A stretch of DNA of 42,882 bases from Gammaproteobacteria bacterium. Its GTDB lineage: Bacteria; Pseudomonadota; Gammaproteobacteria; SZUA-229. Made by a program: the position numbers and the translations under genes. The stretch lies in assembly GCA_029882395.1 (NCBI GenBank), contig JAOUKT010000022.1:1-42882 (forward strand), given 5' to 3'. Shown here piece by piece: positions 35,955-42,882 of the stretch (positions are counted from its first letter, which is position 1; every line of letters starts with the position of its first letter). The notes beneath the pieces are model-generated. The model saw only the letters and a program-made list of their open reading frames with translations, was not told the origin of the DNA and did no database searches.

Positions 35955-37502
35955 GTGAAACTGCTTCAATCTACCGCCATTGTCAGCGCTATGACCACGA
36001 TCTCCCGTTTTATGGGTTTGGCTCGTGATATTATCTTTGCCCACATTTTTGGTGCCAGCGCCGCCACAGATGCCTTTTTCGTGGCTTTTAAGATCCCCAA
36101 TTTCTTGCGCCGCCTGTTTGCCGAAGGCGCCTTTGCACAATCCTTTGTGCCTGTCTTCTCCGAATATAAAGAAACCCGCTCACGCGCTGCATTAATTGAC
36201 CTGCTCGATCATGTTGCCGGCAGCCTCGGCGGGGTTTTATTATTGATCACCAGCCTTTGCATAGCGGCCGCACCGCTAGTGGTAATGATATTTGCACCCG
36301 GCTTTTATGATGAGGCCGATCGTTTTGCGCTGACCACAGACATGCTGCGCATCACTTTCCCCTATATCTTCTTTATTTCTTTAGTGGCTTTCTCAGGTGG
36401 TATCTTAAACAGCTTTAATCAGTTTGCAGTACCTGCCTTCACGCCCGTTTTTCTGAATATCTGCCTGATTGGCGCGGCACTTTGGCTGTCTCCTTTGTTT
36501 GAGCAACCGGTTATTGCACTGGCATGGGGTGTTGCGCTGGCCGGATTGACCCAGCTTGCTTTTCAGATTCCTTTTTTAATCAAACTCGGATTGATGCCGC
36601 GACCACGCCTTAAACGTGACCATGAGGGTGTGAAAAAAATCAGCAAATTGATGATACCTGCCATCATTGGTTCTTCTGTCGCACAGATAAACCTGTTGCT
36701 CGATACGGTGATCGCCTCTTTTTTGATGGCTGGTAGCGTCAGCTGGCTTTATTTCTCTGACCGTCTGGTGGAATTTCCGCTCGGTGTTTTCGGCATTGCA
36801 CTGGCCACTGTGATTTTGCCAAACCTGTCAAAACAACACGCTAACAAGTCCAGCGAAGACTTTAACCACACGCTTGACTGGGCATTACGGCTCGTCATGC
36901 TGATTGCGGTACCCGCCGGCCTGGGCTTGCTGCTGTTATCAGCGCCGATACTGTCCACCTTGTTTCAGTACGGTGAATTTAGCCAGCATGATAGTTATAT
37001 GTCATCGCTCAGCCTGATGGCCTATGCACTGGGCTTACCGGCTTTTATCTTCATAAAAATACTGGCACCGGCTTTTTATGCTCGACAGGACACCAAAACA
37101 CCGATGAAAATTGCGGTCAAAGCCATGATCGCGAACATGTTTTTAAACATCGTTTTTGTCGTGCCAATGGTTTTGACAAACTACGAAGCCCCCCACGTCG
37201 GCCTGGCTTTAGCCACCTCAGCATCGGCTTATCTGAATGCGGTAATGCTCCTGCTGGCTTTGAAAAAACAAAATATTTATCGGCCGCAAAAGCAATGGGC
37301 ACGTTTCAATAGCCAAATCATCATTGCTAACAGCTTGCTTGCGCTTTTCATCCTTTACTGGCTGCCCGACCTGTACATCTGGTCAAACTGGAGCCTGCTT
37401 GAACGTGTGCTTAATCTCAGTCTAAGCATTGGTGCGGCTTTTCTGATTTATCTGCTTAGCCTGCTGTTAATGGGCATGCGCCCTCATCAGTTAAAACGCT
37501 GA
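35955..37502 (+). CDS. murJ: Lipid II flippase MurJ
   Basis: MurJ flips the peptidoglycan precursor lipid II across the inner membrane. The GTG at 35955 is chosen because the protein then starts KLLQSTAIVSAMTTISRFMG like its relatives; the frame is open to a TTG at 35892, but that extension is not family-like. No clear ribosome site precedes the GTG. The 515 residues have about 14 membrane helices. The conserved TATDAFF-like ATDAFFVAFKIPNFLRRLFAEGAFAQSFVPVF (about 38-70) and VLFQYGEF-like LSTLFQYGEFS (about 333-343) are present. An Arg near the first helix (ARD) matches a key residue of the family. It lies between rpsT (divergent) and ribF, a common gammaproteobacterial order. Confidence 0.96.
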   Translation: MKLLQSTAIVSAMTTISRFMGLARDIIFAHIFGASAATDAFFVAFKIPNFLRRLFAEGAFAQSFVPVFSEYKETRSRAALIDLLDHVAGSLGGVLLLITSLCIAAAPLVVMIFAPGFYDEADRFALTTDMLRITFPYIFFISLVAFSGGILNSFNQFAVPAFTPVFLNICLIGAALWLSPLFEQPVIALAWGVALAGLTQLAFQIPFLIKLGLMPRPRLKRDHEGVKKISKLMIPAIIGSSVAQINLLLDTVIASFLMAGSVSWLYFSDRLVEFPLGVFGIALATVILPNLSKQHANKSSEDFNHTLDWALRLVMLIAVPAGLGLLLLSAPILSTLFQYGEFSQHDSYMSSLSLMAYALGLPAFIFIKILAPAFYARQDTKTPMKIAVKAMIANMFLNIVFVVPMVLTNYEAPHVGLALATSASAYLNAVMLLLALKKQNIYRPQKQWARFNSQIIIANSLLALFILYWLPDLYIWSNWSLLERVLNLSLSIGAAFLIYLLSLLLMGMRPHQLKR

Positions 37503-37563
37503 TAATTTAGATAAAAAGCGTGAATTTTGCAGTAGCGACCGAGCCTTTAGAGCTAAAAAGCCG

Positions 37564-37569
37564 TATAAT
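37564..37569 (+). promoter_or_regulatory. -10 hexamer of the probable ribF-ileS-lspA-fkpB-ispH promoter
   Basis: A perfect TATAAT lies 44 bases before the ribF ATG. No good -35 exists at 16-18 bases upstream (GC-containing GAGCCT). It probably supports an internal promoter after murJ. Confidence 0.45.
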
Positions 37570-37612
37570 CTGTTTCTTTCAGCCCTTTAATATAGCCAAA
37601 AAACAGTCATTT

Positions 37613-38542
37613 ATGCATCTAATCCGCGGTCTTCAAAATTTACACCCTCAATTTAAAGGCTGCGCATTAACCATTGGTAATTTTGACGGCGTGCACCTCG
37701 GTCATCAGGCGATTATCCAGCACCTGCAAACTAAGGCTGAAACATTGCACTGCCCTGCCGGCGTCATGAGCTTTGAACCACTGCCGCATGAATATTTTAC
37801 CCATGAACAAAGTTCTGCCCGCCTCAACAGGCTGCGGGAAAAATTCCTTGCGCTACAATCCACCCGCACTGATTTTCTGCTGTGTTTGAAATTCAACCAG
37901 CAGCTGGCTGAAATGCCCGCTGATAAATTCATAGAAGATATTCTGGTAAAACAGCTGCAGGTAAAGTATCTGCTGGTTGGCGATGATTTTCGTTTTGGCA
38001 AAGGCCGAGCCGGCGATTTCAAGACTTTAAAACAGGCCGGTGAGAAATATGGTTTTGAAGTTGAGGATACTGCCACTCAAATCCACCACCATGAACGTAT
38101 CAGCAGCACCAGAATTCGTGATGCATTAAATATCGGACAACTGCAACTGGCGGCCGAGATGCTGGGGCACCCGTATAATATTTGTGGCCGGGTGGCGCAC
38201 GGTGACAAACGCGGCCGGACCATTGGTTTCCCCACCGCCAACCTCAAACTCTTTCACCGCAACATCCCGCTCAGCGGGGTTTATGCGGTGACCATGGAAA
38301 TCGCGGAACAGACGGTTAATGGCGTCGCGAATATTGGCAACCGGCCAACAATTGACGGCATTAACGTGCAACTTGAAGTACATTTGTTTGATTTTTCTGA
38401 CGACATTTATGGACGTCATGTTTGTGTAAACTTTAAGCATAAAATACGAGAAGAAATAAAATTTGATTCGCTGGATGCGTTACAATCGCAGATTCATAAA
38501 GACTGTGATCGTGCCCAAGAATATTTTAACCAAACCGACTAA
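37613..38542 (+). CDS. ribF: Bifunctional riboflavin kinase / FAD synthetase
   Basis: RibF makes FMN from riboflavin and then FAD from FMN. The ATG at 37613 gives 309 residues, close to the 313 of E. coli; a GTG at 37520 would add a non-conserved extension. The N-terminal nucleotidyltransferase half has GNFDGVHLGHQ (about 22-32), DDFRFGKGRAGD near residue 125 and the ISSTRIRDAL motif near 165. The C-terminal flavokinase half has GRVAHGDKRGRTIGFPTANL (about 193-212), ANIGNRPTIDG and HLFDFSDDIYG. It leads the ribF-ileS-lspA-fkpB-ispH operon. Confidence 0.97.
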   Translation: MHLIRGLQNLHPQFKGCALTIGNFDGVHLGHQAIIQHLQTKAETLHCPAGVMSFEPLPHEYFTHEQSSARLNRLREKFLALQSTRTDFLLCLKFNQQLAEMPADKFIEDILVKQLQVKYLLVGDDFRFGKGRAGDFKTLKQAGEKYGFEVEDTATQIHHHERISSTRIRDALNIGQLQLAAEMLGHPYNICGRVAHGDKRGRTIGFPTANLKLFHRNIPLSGVYAVTMEIAEQTVNGVANIGNRPTIDGINVQLEVHLFDFSDDIYGRHVCVNFKHKIREEIKFDSLDALQSQIHKDCDRAQEYFNQTD

Positions 38543-38564
38543 TTCTTAAATTCAGGAAACCCAA

Positions 38565-41390
38565 GTGGCTGACTATAAACACACCCTCAATCTCCCCGAT
38601 ACAGACTTCCCGATGCGTGGCAATTTGCCCAATCGCGAACCTCAGATTCTTGCCCAGTGGCAAGAAAATGATTTGTACGGCCAGATTCGCCAAAAAAGCG
38701 AAGGTTGTGAGCCCTTTATATTGCACGACGGCCCGCCGTACGCAAACGGTGATATTCATATCGGTCACGCTGTTAATAAAATCCTCAAAGACATTATTGT
38801 TAAAAGCCAGACCATGTCTGGAAAGAATGCACCCTACGTTCCGGGCTGGGATTGCCATGGTTTGCCCATCGAATTACAGGTTGAGAAAAAAATAGGCAAG
38901 GCCGGTGTAAAAGTTGATGCCACCACCTTCCGCAAGAAATGCCGCGAGTATGCCGGCAAACAGGTTGACGGCCAGCGTCGTGACTTTATCCGTTTAGGTG
39001 TTCAGGGTGAATGGAATAACCCTTACCTGACAATGGACTATAAGTTTGAAGCCGACATTGTTCGCTCATTGGGCAAAATTGTTGATAACGGCCACCTGCA
39101 CAAAGGCTCTAAACCCGTGCACTGGTGTCTTGATTGCGGCTCCGCATTAGCAGAAGCTGAAGTTGAACATCAGGACAAGGTTTCTCCTGCGATTGATGTA
39201 GCCTTTAAAGTAGCCGATAGCGCCGAAGTTTTAAAAGCCTTTGCTACGGATAAAGGCGAGGGCGACATTGCGGTAGTCATCTGGACTACTACACCCTGGA
39301 CCCTGCCCGCGAATATGGCCGTCTCACTGCATCCGGATCTGACTTATGTTTTAGTTCAGGCCAATACTGAGTTTGGCTCGATGCGTTTGATCTTAGCCGA
39401 AGCCTTATACGAGTCGGCAAGCCAGCGTTATAGTGATGAAGCGGTAACCGTGCTGGCACGTTGCCAAGGTGCCCAACTCGAAAACATGCTGGTGCAACAC
39501 CCACTCTATGACCGCCAGGTGCCTTTGATTTTAGCAGAACACGTCACCACCGACGCCGGCACAGGTGCCGTGCATACGGCTCCCGGCCATGGTCAGGATG
39601 ATTACACGGTTGGCCTTAAGTATAATCTTGAAGTTTATAACCCGGTTGGCAGTAACGGTATATTTGTTGCTGAAACTGAGCTGGTCGGCGGACAACACGT
39701 CAATAAAGCCAACCCTATTGTGCTGGAAAAACTAAAAGAAAATGGTGTCTTACTAAACCACAGCAAACTCAGTCACAGCTACCCGCATTGCTGGCGCCAT
39801 AAAACCCCGATCATTTTCCGCGCTACCCCGCAGTGGTTCGTCAGCATGACTCAAAATGGTTTGCGCGATGCTGCCAATAAAGCCATCAAAGAAACCAACT
39901 GGTTACCCGACTGGGGCCAGGCGCGTATTGAAAGCATGGTTAACAACCGGCCGGACTGGTGCATCTCCAGACAACGCACCTGGGGCGTCCCCATCACGCT
40001 GTTTGTTCACAAAGAAACGGCGGCACTACACCCTGACACCTCTGCGCTGATTGAGCAGGCCGCCTTAAAAATCGAACAGCAGGGCGTTGATGCCTGGTTC
40101 AATCTTGATGCCGCCGAGTTATTAGGTGATGACGCCTCTGACTACGATAAAGTTGTCGACACTCTGGACGTCTGGTTTGATTCAGGTGTCACGCATCAGG
40201 CCGTGCTAGAAGCCCGTGACTATTTACAGTCACCTGCAGATTTATATCTGGAAGGCTCTGACCAGCACCGCGGTTGGTTCCAGTCTTCCTTATTAACAGG
40301 CGTTGCCATTAATGCTAAGGCACCCTATAAAACGGCACTCACGCATGGTTTCACGGTCGATGCCAGTGGTAAAAAAATGTCGAAGTCGGTAGGCAATACC
40401 ATCGAGCCGCAAAAAGTATGTAACGCACTGGGCGCTGACATTTTACGTTTATGGGTGGCCTCCAGTGATTACTCTGCAGAAATGAGTGTATCGGATGAAA
40501 TCTTTAAACGCACAGCCGACTCTTACCGCCGCATTCGAAACACCGCTCGTTTTTTGTTAGCCAACTTAAACGGCTTTAACCCCGAAACAGATGCTATACC
40601 CGCGGGCAATATGCTGGCATTAGATCGCTGGGCAGTTTCACATACGGCAAAGTTACAGGCTGAAATCATTGAAGCTTATAACAGCTATAACTTCCACATC
40701 ATTTATCAAAAGCTGCATAACTTTTGCGCCAATGAACTGGGGGGGTTTTATCTCGATATCATTAAAGACCGTCAGTACACCACCCAGGCAGACAGCGCTG
40801 CCCGTCGCTCAGCACAGACAGCACTTTATCATATCATCGAAGCCATGAGCCGCTGGTTAGCGCCTATTTTGAGTTTTACAGCTGAAGACATTGCAGCCGC
40901 TATTCCGGGTAATGATGGCCAGTCTGTGCATCTTAAAAACTGGTATCACGGGCTTTTCGAACTGACCACTGACGACACACTTAATCATGAATACTGGAAT
41001 ACGGTATTACAAGTGCGTACCGCCGTTAGCAAACAGCTGGAGCCCTTACGGGTATCAAAAACCATTGGCTCTTCACTCGATGCTGAAGTTGATTTATTCG
41101 TTAGCGCAGATTTAAAAAGCCAGCTTGAATTACTCGGAGATGAATTACGATTTGTATTAATCACCTCATCGGTACAGTTAAATTCACTAGACGCTATACC
41201 TCAGGGCACCGAGGTCACTGAAATTGGTGAGCAGAAAATCGCTGTAAAGGCCCATGCCTCTGAACATAAAAAATGTGACCGCTGCTGGCATCACCGTGAA
41301 GACGTTGGTCAGCATTCAGCTCATCCAGAACTGTGCGGCCGTTGCGTCGAAAATGTCGAAGCCGATGGTGAACGACGTGAATTTGCCTGA
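38565..41390 (+). CDS. ileS: Isoleucyl-tRNA synthetase
   Basis: IleS charges tRNA-Ile and edits off valine. The start is GTG, with AGGAA about nine bases upstream. The 941-residue protein has the HIGH motif HIGH at residues 65-68 ([11 protein letters not shown]), an editing domain with [11 protein letters not shown] and [11 protein letters not shown], and KMSKS at 604-608. The C-terminal zinc site [10 protein letters not shown] with CGRC makes it the bacterial type 1 enzyme, sensitive in principle to mupirocin. It stops ten bases before lspA. Confidence 0.98.
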   Translation: MADYKHTLNLPDTDFPMRGNLPNREPQILAQWQENDLYGQIRQKSEGCEPFILHDGPPYANGDIHIGHAVNKILKDIIVKSQTMSGKNAPYVPGWDCHGLPIELQVEKKIGKAGVKVDATTFRKKCREYAGKQVDGQRRDFIRLGVQGEWNNPYLTMDYKFEADIVRSLGKIVDNGHLHKGSKPVHWCLDCGSALAEAEVEHQDKVSPAIDVAFKVADSAEVLKAFATDKGEGDIAVVIWTTTPWTLPANMAVSLHPDLTYVLVQANTEFGSMRLILAEALYESASQRYSDEAVTVLARCQGAQLENMLVQHPLYDRQVPLILAEHVTTDAGTGAVHTAPGHGQDDYTVGLKYNLEVYNPVGSNGIFVAETELVGGQHVNKANPIVLEKLKENGVLLNHSKLSHSYPHCWRHKTPIIFRATPQWFVSMTQNGLRDAANKAIKETNWLPDWGQARIESMVNNRPDWCISRQRTWGVPITLFVHKETAALHPDTSALIEQAALKIEQQGVDAWFNLDAAELLGDDASDYDKVVDTLDVWFDSGVTHQAVLEARDYLQSPADLYLEGSDQHRGWFQSSLLTGVAINAKAPYKTALTHGFTVDASGKKMSKSVGNTIEPQKVCNALGADILRLWVASSDYSAEMSVSDEIFKRTADSYRRIRNTARFLLANLNGFNPETDAIPAGNMLALDRWAVSHTAKLQAEIIEAYNSYNFHIIYQKLHNFCANELGGFYLDIIKDRQYTTQADSAARRSAQTALYHIIEAMSRWLAPILSFTAEDIAAAIPGNDGQSVHLKNWYHGLFELTTDDTLNHEYWNTVLQVRTAVSKQLEPLRVSKTIGSSLDAEVDLFVSADLKSQLELLGDELRFVLITSSVQLNSLDAIPQGTEVTEIGEQKIAVKAHASEHKKCDRCWHHREDVGQHSAHPELCGRCVENVEADGERREFA

Positions 41391-41400
41391 GAGACTTGAC

Positions 41401-41892
41401 ATGAATATATTGAAGCATCCTATGACTAAGTGGTTAAGCATCAGTTTTGTCATCATTGTTATCGACCAGATAACAAAACAAATTGCCGATAACTCTCTGC
41501 AGCTTTACGAACGCGTCAGCGTGCTGCCGTTTTTCAATATCACCCTTGCCTTCAACGAAGGCGCCGCATTTAGTTTTTTAAGCGATGCCGGTGGCTGGCA
41601 GCGCTGGTTTTTTCTTGTTTTGACACTGGTCATCAGCAGCGTACTTTTTTTCTGGTTAAAAAAGTCAGATAATAAGACCGAATCTTTAGCCATTAGCCTT
41701 GTTCTCGGTGGTGCTATCGGCAACTTCATTGACCGCTTAATCTTCGGCCACGTCATCGACTTTCTTGATGTTTATTACAAAAGCTATCACTGGCCTGCCT
41801 TTAATGTTGCCGATATGGCAATCAGTGGCGGTGTTATGTTGTTAATTTTAGTCACCTTTCTACAGAAACCTGAAAAAACAGGAAGCCATTAA
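41401..41892 (+). CDS. lspA: Lipoprotein signal peptidase (signal peptidase II)
   Basis: LspA cuts the signal peptide from lipid-modified prolipoproteins in the inner membrane. The ATG at 41401 has GAGAG upstream and gives 163 residues; a longer frame would run deep into ileS. Four membrane helices lie near residues 11-26, 68-85, 94-110 and 138-156. The two catalytic aspartates are Asp120 (GHVIDFLDVYY) and Asp138 (FNVADMAIS). Conserved LAFNEGAAFSFL (about 49-60) and GGAIGNFIDRL (103-113) complete the family pattern. fkpB starts two bases after the stop. Confidence 0.97.
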   Translation: MNILKHPMTKWLSISFVIIVIDQITKQIADNSLQLYERVSVLPFFNITLAFNEGAAFSFLSDAGGWQRWFFLVLTLVISSVLFFWLKKSDNKTESLAISLVLGGAIGNFIDRLIFGHVIDFLDVYYKSYHWPAFNVADMAISGGVMLLILVTFLQKPEKTGSH

Positions 41893-41893
41893 C

Positions 41894-42331
41894 ATGCCGC
41901 TATCCATCAACCAAAACAGCCACGTTAGCTTGCATTACCGAATCTCTCTGGAAGACGGCACTGAACTCGAAAGCAGCTTTGGCGATGAAGCACTTGAATT
42001 CACCATGGGCGAGCAAACCCTGACTGAGGGCATGGAGCTGTCACTGCTTGAGCTGTGCGTCGGTGATAAACAGAGCATTACACTGACGCCTGAACAAACC
42101 TACGGCCACCGGGATCCCGATAATATTCACGACCTTAACACGGCCGATTTTCCCGATGACATCACGCCTGAAAAAGGTCTGGTGATTGCTTTTGACACAC
42201 CGGCAGGTGATGACATCAACGGTGTCGTCATTGATGTCAACGCAGACAAAGTCTCGGTTGATTTTAACCACCCCTTGGCCGGCAACATGCTGGTCTTTGA
42301 GGTTGAAATTCTGCAGGTTAAAAATGACTGA
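41894..42331 (+). CDS. fkpB: FKBP-type peptidyl-prolyl isomerase, SlpA/FkpB type
   Basis: SlpA is a cytoplasmic chaperone-like prolyl isomerase. The 145-residue protein starts [28 protein letters not shown] and has [25 protein letters not shown] (about 35-59), the FKBP active-site region, followed by a large insert-in-flap domain (about 65-125). It ends with [21 protein letters not shown]. This form, with an insert in the flap, fits SlpA rather than periplasmic FkpA. AGGAAG precedes the start, and the stop overlaps the ispH start by eight bases. Confidence 0.95.
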   Translation: MPLSINQNSHVSLHYRISLEDGTELESSFGDEALEFTMGEQTLTEGMELSLLELCVGDKQSITLTPEQTYGHRDPDNIHDLNTADFPDDITPEKGLVIAFDTPAGDDINGVVIDVNADKVSVDFNHPLAGNMLVFEVEILQVKND

Positions 42332-42882
42332 CCCTATCGAAATCAAGCTGGCATCAGCGCGGGGGTTTTGTGCCGGCGTTGACCGCGCGATTGAAATCGT
42401 TGAACGTGCCATTAAAAGTTTTGGCGCGCCTATTTATGTGCGCCATGAAATTGTACATAACGCACACGTTGTCAATGATCTGCGCAACAAAGGCGCCATT
42501 TTTGTTGAAGAGCTTGACGAGATTCCCGACGATGCCACTGTTATTTTTAGCGCACACGGCATTTCCAAAAAAATCGAGGATGAAGCAAAAGCACGCAGCC
42601 TGCAAATCTTTGATGCAACCTGCCCGCTGGTTATCAAAGTACATATGGAAGTTGTACGCCACGCAAAAGCCTCTCATGATGTGGTATTAATTGGACATAA
42701 GGGCCACCCGGAAGTCGAAGGCACACTGGGACGATTTGACGACCAGTATGGCGGGAAAATCCATCTGATCGAATCCATCGACGACGTCTCTGAGCTTGCT
42801 ATCGCAGCAGATAGAACGCTTGCCTATGTCACCCAGACAACTTTATCTGTTGACGAAACCCTCGATATCATTACCGAGTTAA
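42324..42882 (+). CDS. ispH: 4-hydroxy-3-methylbut-2-enyl diphosphate reductase (partial, 3' end missing)
   Basis: IspH makes isopentenyl and dimethylallyl diphosphate in the last step of the MEP pathway using an iron-sulfur cluster. An ATG at 42324 opens a frame of 186 codons to the window end without a stop. Residues 1-186 match the N-terminal and central part: [15 protein letters not shown] with Cys16, YVRHEIVHN (39-47), IFSAHGIS (74-81), FDATCPLV with Cys100, [11 protein letters not shown], and [10 protein letters not shown]. The third cluster cysteine would be further on, outside the window. Together with ispB it shows isoprenoids made by the MEP route. Confidence 0.97.
   Translation, partial: MTDPIEIKLASARGFCAGVDRAIEIVERAIKSFGAPIYVRHEIVHNAHVVNDLRNKGAIFVEELDEIPDDATVIFSAHGISKKIEDEAKARSLQIFDATCPLVIKVHMEVVRHAKASHDVVLIGHKGHPEVEGTLGRFDDQYGGKIHLIESIDDVSELAIAADRTLAYVTQTTLSVDETLDIITEL

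Noticed and set aside
41254..41400. Longer lspA frame beginning inside ileS
   Set aside because: The extension is a shadow of the ileS zinc-binding end; the ATG at 41401 has a ribosome site and matches the family start.

Overview
The window is a dense, ordinary-looking stretch of gammaproteobacterial chromosome with no insertion sequence, phage, CRISPR array, tRNA or rRNA that I can see. The placement rests on gene orders typical of that class: rpsT divergent from murJ and ribF-ileS-lspA-fkpB-ispH; ispB divergent from rplU-rpmA-obgE-proB; sucA-sucB-lpd-sucC-sucD; and a gspCDEF block. A complete 2-oxoglutarate dehydrogenase, succinyl-CoA synthetase and a malate:quinone oxidoreductase-like enzyme point to a respiring organism with a full oxidative TCA cycle. 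I cannot name the genus.

Layout. Positions 1-2.6 kb hold the start of a rhomboid-like protease (minus strand, cut by the window edge), then a GNAT acetyltransferase, a secreted protein-tyrosine-phosphatase-like protein, a PrxQ/Bcp peroxiredoxin and a DUF924 protein. Positions 2.6-8.0 kb hold a decayed gene remnant, a membrane-anchored glutaredoxin-like protein, and signalling parts: a stand-alone receiver divergent from a stand-alone Hpt protein, then a DUF3301 protein, an alpha/beta hydrolase, a tandem-Cache histidine kinase and a DUF695 protein. Positions 8.1-15.8 kb (minus) are the sucAB-lpd-sucCD operon. Positions 16.1-21.8 kb are type II secretion genes gspC-D-E-F only; the pseudopilin and assembly genes must lie elsewhere. 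Positions 22.1-25.5 kb hold an unusual HTH-PAS-receiver regulator, an APC permease and a cyclic-nucleotide-binding-domain protein with an unrecognised C-terminal half.

Positions 25.5-29.6 kb are ispB and the rplU-rpmA-obgE-proB unit. Positions 29.6-32.9 kb (minus) hold a HI0933-type flavoprotein, a secreted rhodanese and a diguanylate cyclase. After an EamA transporter and the Mqo-like gene come rpsT, murJ and the ribF-ileS-lspA-fkpB-ispH operon, cut by the window end inside ispH.

The least explained parts are regulatory. The receiver, Hpt, Cache kinase and HTH-PAS-REC protein could form a dispersed phosphorelay (inference). The HTH-PAS-REC gene is preceded by four GTCC repeats at exactly 11-bp spacing, abutting a TTGAAA element; a two-copy version of the same arrangement lies upstream of the rhodanese-diguanylate cyclase pair. 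The rpsT start region can fold into a hairpin that hides its Shine-Dalgarno sequence. I found no convincing new defence or mobile system here.
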